64,000 nucleotides of DNA, taken from positions 29,826,342-29,890,341 of the forward strand of contig CP136069.1 in the NCBI GenBank assembly GCA_032622095.1, written 5' to 3'. Of this stretch, positions 1 through 11,342 are shown piece by piece; position 1 is the stretch's first letter, and each line of letters starts with the position of its first letter. The position numbers and the translations under genes were made by a program. The notes under the pieces are model-generated. The model was not told where the DNA came from. It made no database searches and saw only the letters and a list, made by a program, of their open reading frames with translations. Source of the DNA: Siphonodentalium dalli (taxonomy: Eukaryota > Mollusca > Scaphopoda > Gadilida > Siphonodentaliidae).

Positions 1-145
1 AGCAGTGTATTAAGAACACAGTGCCTGTTGGTATTCTTTGGCCAGTCAAAACAAGAAAACCAATGTCAGAAATGGTAACGCGCTCAAGATCATATATTAT
101 ATACACATGATTGTAATTATATAACATAAAATATATTGGTTTCGT
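1..145 (+). mobile_element. Left part of a dispersed element, interrupted by the 165-bp array
   Basis: Bases about 45-140 closely match 27672-27780 (shared stretch accaatgtcagaaatggtaa followed by cgcgc and agatcatatatta). Shorter reverse-complement matches lie at 36330-36365 and 37735-37765. Together with 2080-2310, which matches 27900-28132, this shows that the tandem array at 146-2079 sits inside one copy of a dispersed element whose other copy has only about 120 bp of unrelated sequence at that position. The element class is not known. No protein is encoded. Confidence 0.55.
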
Positions 146-2079
146 GAGGAAGCAGACTGAACCCACCCCCATAGTATATTATGCGCCACATGTGCTGGAG
201 ACTAATGCTACTGCCCACATAACTAATATGTATAAGATGGCCCGCCCACCACCCCATCCCGCCACCCATAGTATATTATGAGCCGCAGGCGCCCCTAGAT
301 TTGTCCACCGAGGAAGCAGACTGAACCCACCTCCCATAGTATAATATGCGCCACAGGCGCTGGAGACTAATGCTACTGCCCACATAAATAATATGTATAA
401 GGTGGCCCGCCCACCACCCCATCCCGCCACCCATAGTATATTGTGCGCCGCAGGCGCCCCTAGATTTGTCCACCGAGGAAGCAGACTGAACCCACCTCCC
501 ATAGTATCTTATGCGCCACAGGCGCTGGAGACTAATGCTACTGCCCACATAAATAATATGTATAAGGTGGCCCGCCCACCACCCCATCCCGCCACCCATA
601 GTATATTATGCGCCGCAGGCGCCCCTATATTTGTCCACCGAGGAAGCAGACTGAACCCACATCCCATAGTATCTTATGCGCCACAGGCGCTGGAGACTAA
701 TGCTACTGCCCACATAAATAATATGTATAAGGTGGCCCGCCCACCACCCCATCCCGCCACCCATAGTATATTATGCGCCGAGGAAGCAGACTGAACCCAC
801 ATCCCATAGTATCTTATGCGCCACAGGCGCTGGAGACTAATGCTACTGCCCACATAAATAATATGTATAAGGTGGCCCGCCCACCACCCCATCCCGCCAG
901 TATATTATGCGCCGAGGAAGCAGACTGAACCCACCTCCCATAGTATCTTATGCGCCACAGGCGCTGGAGACTAATGCTACTGCCCACATAAATAATATGT
1001 ATAAGGTGGCCCGCCCACCACCCCATCCCGTCACCCATAGTATATTATGCGCCGCAGGCGCCCCTATATTTGTCCACCGAGGAAGCAGACTGAACCCACA
1101 TCCCATATTATATTATGCGCCACAGGCGCTGGAGACTAATGCTACTGCCCACATAAATAATATGTATAAGGTGGCCCGCCCACCACCCCATCCCGCCACC
1201 CATAGTATATTATGCGCCGCAGGCGCCCCTATATTTGTCCACCGAGGAAGCAGACTGAACCCACATCCCATAGTATATTATGCGCCACAGGCGCTGGAGA
1301 CTAATGCTACTGCCCACATAAATAATATGTATAAGGTGGCCCGCCCACCACCCCATCCCGCCACCCATAGTATATTATGCGCCGCAGGCGCCGCTATATT
1401 TGACCACCGAGGAAGCAGACTGAACCCACATCCCATAGTATATTATGCGCCACAGGCGCTGGAGACTAATGCTACTGCCCACATAAATAATATGTATAAG
1501 GTGGCCCGCCCACCACCCCATCCCGCCACCTATAGTATATTATGCGCCGAGGAAGCAGACTGAACCCACCTCCCATAGTATATTATGCGCCACAGGCGCC
1601 CCTAGATTTGTCCACCGAGGAAGCAGACTGAACCCACCTCCCATAGTATATTATGCGCCACAGGCGCTGAAGACTAATGCTACTGCCCACATAAATAATA
1701 TGTATAAGGTGGCCCGCCCACCACCCCATCCCGCCACCCATAGTATATTATGCGCCGCAGGCGCCCCTATATTTGTCCACCGAGGAAGCAGACTGAACCC
1801 ACATCCCATAGTATATTATGCGCCACAGGCGCTGGAGACTAATGCTACTGCCCACATAAATAATATGTATAAGGTGGCCCGCCCACCACCCCATCCCGCC
1901 ACCTATAGTATATTATGCGCCGAGGAAGCAGACTGAACCCACCTCCCATAGTATATTATGCGCCACAGGCGCCCCTAGATTTGTCCACCGAGGAAGCAGA
2001 CTGAACCCACCTCCCATAGTATCTTATGCGCCACAGGCGCTGAAGACTAATGCTACTGCCCACATAAATAATATGTATT
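146..2079 (+). repeat. 165-bp tandem array, about 13 units, frame-preserving
   Basis: The repeat is anchored on gaggaagcagactgaaccc. Successive starts at 146, 310, 475, 640, 780, 914, 1079, 1244, 1409, 1549, 1617, 1782, 1922 and 1990 give spacings of mostly 165 bp, with shortened units of 134-140 and 68 bp. The 140-bp form lacks a 25-bp block (caggcgcc to ttgtccaccg). Because 165 is 55 codons, full units leave long reading frames open on both strands, and each 25-bp deletion closes the frame. Units carry short GC palindromes (gcgccacaggcgc, gcgccgcaggcgc). No start context, domain or splice signal supports coding, so the open frames are probably a by-product of unit length. Confidence 0.9.
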
Positions 2080-2310
2080 ATCACAAACCAAAAATCAACA
2101 TTATTGACATAACGTTAATTAACGACAATAAACGAAATTGAAATTCCCAACTACACCTTTTACCGGACTCGGACTCCGGCTCGCAGCCTCGCAGTTCGAC
2201 TTTTAATCATCCCAAAATTTCCTATTCTATAAATAAGACACCCATGTTAATGTCAGCGCCCACAGCTATCTAGAATCTCTAGGACAGTATACACGCGGCG
2301 CGCGTAATAA
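2080..2310 (+). mobile_element. Right part of the dispersed element carrying the 165-bp array
   Basis: The sequence resembles 27900-28132: both have caaaaaccaaaaat, a conserved ccttttac.gg.actcgg block, gacttttaatcatcccaaaa, tctataaataa and a final gcgcgcgt. It marks the point where array sequence ends and the host element resumes. Confidence 0.5.
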
Positions 2311-2961
2311 TGTTACTTGATAAGTTGGAATGTAAGATCGGAACGGCCAGCTCCATCGATCGGATGCTACTGATATGCATGCATGAGTACCATAAACGCC
2401 ACATTGTGACGAGATGTTGGGTGCGCACTTAAGCAACAATACCGACGACTTTCCGACATTTGAGAAATCCCATTGGTACCCACCAGCCTTGTATTGGTGT
2501 TTTTCAACTTGTACCACAAATTCCCAACCTTACATCCATGATTGGCAATTCACTCAAACAAATTCCCACTGCATGCATGCAAAGTCCCCCTTGTAACATA
2601 CATACATTATTTAATCTTAATATGTATTATCAAACTTTCCAACTATTAGAATTTCCCATCGTGACACCCCTATGGTTGATAATTCTCAACTGATTTCAGT
2701 AAAATAGAAATCGGTCTTTCAGTCTAAAAAAAAATAATTTAAAATGCACACTTATTACTGTTTTTTGGTATATCAAATTATCAGCACAAAATTCAAACTA
2801 TTTCGGTCGGAAATTTCCAACTAACGTTGTGTCAGGCATGAAAAGTCCAACTGCTGTACTTTGGGAATCCACCCCTGACACACGCCCCTGGTGATAAAGT
2901 ATTGCCTTGATTGAAATTAGGTTTATGAATATACTTGAGAATGTTTATATATAATAACCAA
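2311..2961. other. No gene seen; element-like AT-rich sequence
   Basis: No credible coding region. Phrases such as ccaactattagaatttccc and a tccaac...gtgtcagg motif near 2815-2860 resemble the interior of the hAT element at 28182-29305, so decayed transposon sequence is likely. Confidence 0.4.
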
Positions 2962-3076
2962 CTGGGCTATCCGGCGTTGTCTTGGCTATCCGGCGTTGTC
3001 TGGGCTATCCGGCGTTGTCTGGGCTATCCGGCGTTGTCTGGGCTATCCGGCGTTGTCTGGGCTATCCGGCGTTGTC
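2962..3076 (+). repeat. 19-bp minisatellite, six units
   Basis: The unit gggctatccggcgttgtct is repeated six times head to tail, with one tggc variant. The unit resembles the terminal GC motif of the tandem-core elements in this window (cgttgtccgggctat at 59146-59160; gggcaacgccgggtaaccc in reverse orientation at 15167 and 30551), so it may be an amplified element terminus. Confidence 0.9.
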
Positions 3077-3690
3077 CATGCATGTTAGATTGTATTTTAT
3101 ATGCTTTATGTCAACCCAGAAGACTAACCATTATCACTGTACTGTCAATACCCATACCACGATACAAGCAACACCACTTTCATAACATTTAGGTTACATC
3201 AATAAGTGAGATCACTAACTCGCGGTGAATCCGCCATTTGGTCTCCGGAGGTAAAAGTTAAGAAGTAGCATCTATTTTTAGCATATGGCTCCAGTCTGGG
3301 AATTCCCAAAATAAAATGGCAACAGTTCGTTACCGAATCGCAGGTGCGACAATTTCATAAAACTAATTAAACAATCACCCTGGATACATACAATACAGTA
3401 TAGATGGATTGATTATATCACGTATATGTTTTTGAGTTATTTGTTTTATCACAAGTACTCGCTATTAACAGTAACTTATGGGAAGTTCGTTGACAAAAGA
3501 GGGCGTCTGAATGTCTGCATCGTCACCAGATCCTACCTCTGTAGATGACATGGCCACAAAACAATTCTTAAACACGTAGTTGCACTCAGAATAAATGAAA
3601 GTAAGCCATAAAATGCTGATAAAAAATACTCGTTCTCAGCTGTCGAATGTTTACAAATGGGTGCTACTTCTTAACTATGACCTTTTACCG
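3077..3690. other. No gene seen
   Basis: AT-rich sequence with no ORF of recognisable type, no RNA gene and no clear repeat boundary. Confidence 0.4.
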
Positions 3691-3754
3691 GTGGGTTGGG
3701 TAAAATGCTAGGACTCGGACCATATAGAACCATCGGCCATCTTGAAAATCGCGA

Positions 3755-3870
3755 ACCAGTGATAAGGCTTATACAGTGGATACGGTCATCGCAGCCAAGG
3801 CCAGACGATGTTAGCACGGGTTCAACCCCGATATGGGCGAAACCTCTCAGTGTGCCAGTCCGATCGATAC
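3755..3870 (+). mobile_element. Possible tRNA-derived SINE head
   Basis: An A-box-like ttatacagtgg near 3767 is followed about 55 bp later by a B-box-like gggttcaacccc at 3827-3838, the usual order and spacing of an internal RNA polymerase III promoter. The cloverleaf is not convincing enough for a functional tRNA. A tRNA-derived SINE head is the best explanation, but no second copy is visible here to define its length or tail. A C-homopolymer lies at about 3937-3949. Confidence 0.3.
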
Positions 3871-3949
3871 GTGGCAATTTCGATTTTGCCATTCCCCTTG
3901 CCCTAGCTCCCACATTTAATAACCAACTGTTATATCACCCCCCCCCCCC

Positions 3950-4544
3950 CTCACTGACACACATTTCGTATAAAGGACAGTATGTGCACTAGCAATTATT
4001 GTCAGTGGCCTCGTTTTGTGGTCACCGACAAAGAGGCACACGCCGTTAAGATAAATCATCGTTGATTGTTGTCAGCCAGACATGATGGATCACGAGCTCG
4101 TCGGCAGATGGCAAAAAAGCTAGCTAACTAAACGACCATCGGGCAATGCATTTCTGCAGTTTGCAGTGCAATTTTGCCAGCGTATGAACGTACCCTAACT
4201 GTTTGATGCAATGCATCGTCATTCAACTACCACCAATAACTTCTCATGTTTATCACTATAATTAATATACTAACCTTTCAAAGACCCCCTTCTGAGAAAG
4301 AACAACCGGATCATGTGCATACGGTATTTATAATCTTTGCTTTATAATTTCTCATAATCGTTTGAAATTTTTCACTATCGCTCATTTTTAAAAATTCACC
4401 CTTATTTTCTTGAATATCTCGAAATAGTATATAGGATATATAGGCGGCTATGTTTTTGAATGAAATTCAAAAACATTTGAGTGGACTGTAGTGTGTGCCA
4501 AAGGATTTAGTCATGCAAAGAGTAAATACCATCATATTTTATAT
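3950..4544. other. No gene seen
   Basis: Only short features: a small inverted repeat gtttttgaat/attcaaaaac near 4450-4472 and runs of AT-rich sequence. Confidence 0.4.
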
Positions 4545-4738
4545 GTCCACATGTTCCTATCTTCTGTTTCTGATTATACTCCATATATATTCTGTTTTAT
4601 TTTTTTCCGGAGGGTATCGATCACAGATTTTAAAAACGTATAATATACATAATACCAAATTAAATGTGTTTTAAATAGAAAAAAAATTAGGTCGAATCAT
4701 ATTTCCAAACCTATTACCATATAACTCGTATTTTAGAC
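4545..4738 (+). repeat. Dispersed repeat shared with 15208-15395
   Basis: Nearly identical to 15208-15395 over about 190 bp, including cacatgttcctatcttctgt, atactccatatatattctg, ggtatcgatcacagatttta (gagtatcgatc in the other copy) and ccatataactcgtattttag. The family is unidentified; no coding sequence. Confidence 0.75.
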
Positions 4739-5638
4739 ATGTGGAAATCTGCAGTATAACTATGCTATATTATGATGGAAATATATTCAAAGGTTTCTCC
4801 GGTTTCAAAAGTGTGCACATATTCATATATAGCTTTGGTGATCTTCAACCTATCAATGTGGATATATGTCAAATTAAAGGTGCGAATACGGTCTAAATAA
4901 CTGGGTATGTGGCATTATGTCATACTCATGCGATTTCGATGAATTTTGTTCGCAAGTGAGTCTATGCTCAATATATGTCCGATAGTTATTAACCTTGTAT
5001 TAAAGTGATGTGAAACACTCCGGTATGGTGATCCAATAGAAATGGAGAATAATATTGTTCAGAGTAGTTATTTTTACAAATATTACATCTAAATTGACAA
5101 CACACACCACCATTCTTATATATTAATTAAATGCAGTGACACTCGATGGCGAAATCGTTTTGGTTAGTTTATCTCCGATAGAAGCGTCCCGATTCGAGTA
5201 GTAAATATTTACAATTTAGCGTAGTTCAGACAATGTTTTCTATGGAGTGGTACGGTCGATTTGCTTGAGATTTTCGGTGATGTTAGTAGAATGTTACATT
5301 CCTCCAGTTGTCCTCATAGCGCATGAATACTAACTTACCAGTTTCTCGCACCCGAACAAGCCCATAATATGTCTTTAAGGTATATACTCATGGTGGAGCT
5401 GTCGCACCAGGGACCTGTGTATAATACGACTATATTTCTCTTCGGTTCCCACCAATTCATACTGCATGGGAGGAAGTCCCAATACTATACCGTTTAATAT
5501 GATTTCTCAGATCATGTCAAACAAACGCCAGAGATCATGCTACATTAGTTCAAAATCTGGGAACTTTTGTGATGTTCCGACATATGGGGAATTTTACAAC
5601 ATTGAAAAGGCAGTGTAGGACATATATTTCTTAGTTAA

Positions 5639-5991
5639 CCCTTTACCCAACAAACCGGCCAAAACCGGCCAAATAAAGCTGCAACAGCCTAAATTATCTT
5701 CGGTCTGTCTCAATAGAACCATACAAATATGGATATCATTGGATCCGGCTCCTTTACCACATTGTGATAGTTACAGTTATACCCTGTGCCAATGCATTCT
5801 CTTATATATGCGAGTCGACCATAGGTCGCCTCGCATATATAAGAGAATGCATTGGCCTTACATTCTTTAACAATTTTATAATTTTGAATGTGTTAAGCCA
5901 ATGCATTCTCTTATATATGCGAGGCGACCTATGGTCGACTCGCATATATAAGAGAATGCATTGGCACAGGGCCCTTCTGTTGGGTAAAGGG
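5639..5991. mobile_element. piggyBac-type MITE with TTAA target duplication
   Basis: The ends are TTAA-CCCTTTACCCAACA and TGTTGGGTAAAGGG-TTAA: a 14-bp perfect terminal inverted repeat with TTAA on both sides (5635-5638 and 5992-5995). piggyBac elements typically insert at TTAA and start with CCC. The 353-bp body contains two inverted copies of a 69-bp near-perfect palindrome (5788-5856 and 5897-5965), so the whole element can fold. It encodes no protein. Confidence 0.85.
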
Positions 5992-6231
5992 TTAATACCT
6001 GTTCCTTTATAATGTATTCCACAGTATATATGAAGGTTCCAGCTCGAATTCTATGATTTGTGTGACAATGTTAAGCCGATTTTGATTTGCATATATAGCT
6101 TACGAACAAGGAATTTTTCCCTGCAATTAGTTCAATGTTTCTTGCTATATCGAATAATAAAAATCACAAAAATCATGCAATCTCGAGCTGGAACCACCTC
6201 TACTGTGAAATAGATTACTACAGAACAAGTA

Positions 6232-6400
6232 TTACAAAGAACTAGATTTTCTGCGTTGTTTCTTAAATGTTATAAAGTTGCCTCTCAGAACATCAAACAG
6301 TAATTGCCATGTTTTAACGGGTGGAATATGATCTCTACGGGCGTATACCCTGAGTAGAGATTCCTGAATGATCTGCCTGATTTCTTTGATATTCTCCACT
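6232..6400 (-). pseudogene. Possible LINE-derived fragment
   Basis: The reverse-strand frame contains VYARRDHIPPVKTWQLLFDV. Related frames occur at 36532-36716 (reverse; GYARRDHITPLQNRLMLW) and 38802-38850 (forward; YSGYARNDHIPPI). The pattern R.DHI.P......W resembles the conserved stretch after the polymerase domain of CR1/L2-like LINEs. All three are short scraps without a start or a polymerase core. Assignment rests on motif recall and recurrence only. Confidence 0.3.
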
Positions 6401-6402
6401 TG

Positions 6403-6480
6403 CAGGGTCCGCGCTGGACCAAAATTTACTTTTGCCAAATAATTTGCCAAATGAAATAATTTTTGCCAAATTCTATCCCT
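6403..6480 (+). mobile_element. Solo end of a hAT-like element
   Basis: CAGGGTCCGCGCTGGAC followed by repeated ttgccaaat.. parallels the left end of the hAT MITE at 47172 (CAGTGTTCGCGCTGGACT plus gccaaatg repeats). No matching second end is nearby, so it is a truncated relative. Confidence 0.5.
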
Positions 6481-7314
6481 GATAGTATCTTTTTCTGCAA
6501 CCTTATATCGTATGTTTTGACACTCGCGGTTTGAACGACTTTCGATAGAAAAGCAGTTATAGTTAATGAAGAATTATACTCGCATCCCTATTGTGGTTTA
6601 TCATAATACAATAAGCCAATCACCGAACAATACAATGGTAGAAGGGTTGCCTCACCAGAATGGCACATCATAGGAGGATTAGCTACGTAAACATCACCAC
6701 CACACTAAATACTAGTAATCCCTCCAGCCATCGGTACTAATGCTATGAGATTAACTGCATCTTAAAGACATATTATGTACTTTTTCGGGTACGTGAAACT
6801 GATAAGTTATTATCAAGTCGCTATGCCAACTGGAGGAATGTAGCATTCTACTAACATAACTGAAAACTCAAGCAAATCGACCGTAATGCTCCATAGAAAA
6901 CATTGTCTGAACTACGCTAAATTGTAAATATGTACTACTCGATTCGGGACGCATCTATCGGCGATAAACTAACGAAAATGATTTCGTCATCGACAGTCAC
7001 TGCGTTTAATTAATATATAAGAATGACGATATGTGTTGTCAATCTAGATATACTATTTGTAAACATAACTACTTTGAACAAGATTGTTCTCCATTTATAT
7101 TTTATCACCCTACCAGAGTGTTTCATATCACTTTAATAGAGGTATTAAATTTACCTATAGCTTATAAAACACCACTAATATAATTATGTTGTAAGAGTTT
7201 CCTGAAATAAATGATATTGATTCACCAATATTTTTCAACTTTCTTGCGGAATTAAAAAGTGACTTGCCAAAACTTTTGCGCGAAACCTGCCCACTTGAGA
7301 TGCAAGTCATACCG

Positions 7315-8530
7315 TCATCTATATCTATATTTGCGAATTTTTGTCTGTCTGTCTGTGTTCTATAGCAATGCACAGGGGACCATCTAGATGGCACCAAAGG
7401 GGTCTACTAGGGGTAACTTTTTACGAGAAAGATAATGGTGTCGGTTAGAATCATTAAAAGTGACGTCGTCATTGTCAGGGGCAGAAAATGAGAGGGGCAG
7501 AAAATGTTTTTGTCGCCGATTGCCACGAAACTTATATATAATCATCCCCATGATGTGAGGAATCTCATATGTTTAAATATGTCAAAAGTGGCGCCGTTCG
7601 AGTCAGGGATGCACGAAAGTGGAGAGGGGCACCAAAAATGATAAAACTAATTTTTGTGCCGACTTCGACCAAATTGTTTTATATTCTTCTCCATGATAAA
7701 ATGAATCTAATTGTGTGATTTAAAGACAGTTGGATGAGAGATTGGGGGGGGGGGGGGCACTAAATTTGATAATAATGGGTTTAGTCGCCGAATCTCACCA
7801 CACTTATACAATATCATCCCCATGATATGAGGCCGGAGTATAATGGTGTGGCTTAAATCTGTCAAAAATGGCGTCATTCGAGTCAATAGTGCACTGAAAA
7901 TATTTTTAGGGCCAATTTCCACCAAATTGATAAACGTTCTTATCCATGATACGAGGAATCTAATCATGTGATTTAAAGACGCCATATTGGTGCTGTTTGG
8001 TGAGAGATGGGAGGGGAGGGGTGGGCACCAAATTTGATAAAAATTTGTTTAGTCGACGATTAGCACCAAACTTATAAATAATCATCTCCATGATATCAGG
8101 ATTGTAATTGTGTGGTCCAAGGATGTCACAAATGGGGCCATTCGAGTCAGTTGTACATAGAGGTAGGTGAGAGGGACACAAAAAATTATTAAGCACAGAT
8201 TTCCACCAGATTGATACATAATAATTATTCTCCGTGATACGAGGAAGCTAATCTTGTGGTTTAGATACACCAAATAGGTGCCGTTTGGGTGAGAGATATG
8301 GGGACCTTAAATTTTATACGAAATTGTATACTCGCCAATTGTCACCAATTTTATATATATGCATTCCATAATGAGTCTAAGTGCGTGGTTTAATGGTGAC
8401 AAAAGTGGCGCCGCTGGAGTCCGAAATAGGAACATGAGGGTCACCAAAACTAATAAAAAATATTTTTAGTACCAATTACCATCAAATTCATACAGGTTCT
8501 TCTCAAATGATACGGGGAATTTAAATCGTG
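7315..8530 (-). mobile_element. Tandem-core element with (TGTC)n tract
   Basis: A ttgtctgtctgtctgtgttc tract at about 7341-7360 is followed by caatgcacaggggaccatc and then degenerate core units of roughly 145 bp. The units recur as ..cgccgattgccac.aaactta, tatataatcatccccatgat, gaggaatctaat.gtg and ..tggcgccgttcgagtca. A second copy is at 23640-25465. Repeated cores next to a tetranucleotide tract resemble bivalve pearl elements and Helentron-derived non-autonomous elements. Read from the reverse strand the tract is (ACAG)n, as at 59129-60436. Confidence 0.6.
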
Positions 8531-9200
8531 CTGTCTGTCTTTATGTCTGTCTGTATGTGTTCTATAGATAACGTCACGGGGTACAATCGAGATGGCCCCA
8601 AGGCAGTCTATGAGGGGTAACTTTTTACAAGGAAGATAATGGTGCGGTTTAAAATTTTCTAAAATGATGCTGTTGGTGTCATGGGAAGAATTTAAAAAAT
8701 ATGGTGGAATAGTTTTGTCGACGATTTCCACCAAACGCATACATAATCACCATCGCGATATGGCGATTTCCACCAAATTAATATATTATTCTTCTCCATG
8801 ATACGAGGAATATAAATGTGTGATTTAAAGACGCCAAATTGCTGTCGTTTGGGTGAGATATGGGGGGGGGCATAATTATGATAAGAGTTTGTTTAGTTGC
8901 TGATTACCACCAAACCTATATATAATCATCTCCAGTATATCCTGTATCCATGAGTCTAATGGACGTGGTTTAAATATGTCAAAAGTGGCGCCGTTAATGT
9001 CATGCACGAGGATGGCAGTTGCACCAAAGCTGATACAAATATATTTAGCACTAATTTCCACAAATTCGTACACGTTCTTCTCTAATGATACGATGAATTA
9101 AATCACATTTGGTGTCGTTTGGGTCACGGATGGCGAGAGGATATGCACTCTCATTGATAAGATTGATATTCGCCGATATCCACCTATAAGTTATATATAG
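8531..9200 (-). mobile_element. Second tandem-core element, head to tail with the previous one
   Basis: A new tetranucleotide tract (tgtctgtctttatgtctgtc) starts near 8534, followed by the same head motif (tgttctatagataacgtcac versus tgttctatagcaatgcacag at 7354) and by further diverged core units up to about 9200. The reappearance of the head suggests two adjacent elements. Confidence 0.5.
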
Positions 9201-11342
9201 TCACCCAGGCCATCTCCATATCGTTTTAAGGAGTTTTTGGCGTTCACATTTCACAATCTCAACAAATGGTGACCCAATGGAGTCACTTGAACAATTATAT
9301 CTTCTCAACTGTCATTTCAGCCAAACCTTGGCTGTTTATTTCACACGTGTTTCTGGGATAACCTGTGTGTCGACTGAGAACCTGTGTGTCAATTGAGGAG
9401 AACACACGGAGGATTTGTGTAAATGTTAGCCCAAACGACATTTCTAAGTAACGACGGCTTAGTTGTTTATTTCGAGGAATAATACCGCATCATATGAATT
9501 CAGCCCAAATATATTGACAGGTGTCAAGGGTCTAACTCTATACTGAGCAATAAAAAACTAATATTAATAAATACCGAGTATATTTAATTTAACGCCAATG
9601 GGTCGTTTATGTGCGTTTAAGAGTGTATTTATGCCTAAAGCAAAGTGAAATAACGATCTTAAAATGAATTCGCCGGTATATTTTATTAGTTATCAGGGTT
9701 ACCAGGGTCGTAGTTGCATAAATTACAATATATTTTATGTTTATGCTAAGATAACTTGATCGGTATTGAGGTTAACACAAATCCCATATATGGAAATTCC
9801 AAATATGGAAAGTGACGTGCGCAAAACAGATACAATGGTCTTACTAAAAACGAAGCAATAATGATAACAACAAACACCGACCCAGTTAAATAATGACATT
9901 AAATGGCGCTGTATTGCGTCTTTAAGAGTGTGTTGATGTCTCTATCATGTGATTAACTAATTAAAAATTATTTCGCCTACATATTTCGATAATTATCAGG
10001 TCCGCAGTTCGATTATGAAACGTTAAGATTATTGCTTGGTATTTGTTTCAAATCAGATAGCTGCATCTCGGTTATCTGGATCAGATATATTTATAGCGTC
10101 GAAGCGAAGAAATGTTGTCAAATTCCACGTCTGAATACGCGTCTTATTCTCACTTATACCGTGTTTATATCAGTTTTATTCTATGTGTTGTTGTGTATTG
10201 TATTACTTTGATCAAGGTTGCGCTTTTGTTATTCTCACAAAAGGTAAATTTGATGCGTGTTTGATGCGTGTTTACATTTCAAAATTGCGTCTGCCATGTA
10301 CAGTAACACTAACAGTGCGACGGAATTCCACATGTCCGAGCGCCATTGATTCCTTAATTACAAGACTAATTTATCGAATGAGGTCAAATTTTCGCATATA
10401 ACAAGACTCGTATGTTATTCTGCACCATTCTGACGAGTGCCGACTTTCATTTCGCATTATTTTCGTTTTTATCGAAAAATAATCGTTCTCTATGCCTATG
10501 GACTGGAGATTCCCATGTAATTTTTTTCAACCAAAAAAAAATCATTGTTTTGCCAATTTCAAGCTAGTTTATAGCATGGTCATGGCATAATTTGGCCTAG
10601 CGAGTGTCGGTAGACGTTTCTTGAGTGTGCACAACAAATTTTGGTCCCAACGAAGCAGGCTAAAATCCTGAAATTTGTCAATTTTACTTTGCGTGTGAAG
10701 AAAATATTCATTTAAACTTCCAAAATTGGTTGAAATATGCTCAACAACATTCAGTTGAATGGTGACATTATTTATAGTCACCGACTAACTTCCACGATGA
10801 ATCAAATTTGTTTTTATTGGTGACAATTATGTCGCGAGAGATAAAAATGTAAAATTTTTAAAGAAAATGTTAAATTTTAGCTCATTTTAAGACTTTAATT
10901 GCTTGTAGATCGGTGTTAATTATCTTCGTCAATGATGTCATGTCACGCTTGTTAATAATTCATTTGTTCGGAAATACTTATTGGGGGTAGAAATGTATAA
11001 AATTTAACTACCACCACTTCCAAAAACAACACCGATAAACAATAACGCTCTTTGTTCCATGCAATGGAAATGGCTATTTATTGTCCTGATATCAGTGATA
11101 TAAATGAATGCCTAAAATTAGTATTATCCTGAAATAAATTTATGCCACTTTGGCGAACAAGGGAACCACGGTACAATTTATGCCATTTAGGCACACTTCA
11201 GAGTGAAATCAGGGCTTATATTTCGGCGAGAATCCAAATCTAGATTCTCGTAAATATTCTCGCAAATTACCCTGGATTCTCGTGAAAAAGTATATATGGA
11301 TTCTCGCAAAATCAGATGAAATATATGCCCTGGAAATATAGC
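9201..11342. other. No gene seen; dispersed repeat fragments
   Basis: Bases 9410-9530 match 15530-15640 (gaggaataataccgc, gatgaattcagcccaaatat in the second copy). Segments 9595-9720 and 9895-10020 are an imprecise direct repeat (gtttaagagtgt; cgcc...atatttt...attatcagg). A stretch at 11215-11330 repeats gattctcg several times. No protein, RNA gene or promoter could be supported. Confidence 0.45.

Larger units (their letters stand above)
4993..7142. mobile_element. Long inverted-repeat (fold-back) element, arms about 385 bp
   Basis: Bases 4993-5383 are the approximate reverse complement of 6762-7142. Both carry taaagacatatta, ctggaggaatgt, caatgttttctatgg (reverse in the right arm) and a terminal gtgtttca.atcacttta. 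The 1.4-kb spacer holds a TTAA MITE (5639-5991) and a hAT-like end (6403-6480). The arms belong to a family that also occurs singly or in tandem at 11343-12312 and split at 31147-31250/33055-33330. Either this is one fold-back element or two single elements landed in opposite orientation. Confidence 0.65.

Noticed and set aside
179-1936. Long open frames on both strands through the 165-bp array
   Set aside because: They exist only because the unit is a multiple of three; no start context, splice site or domain, and several frames are open at once.
7320-9200. CRISPR-like array of spaced repeats
   Set aside because: Units are contiguous, diverged and about 145 bp, without short identical repeats and unique spacers; the context is animal.
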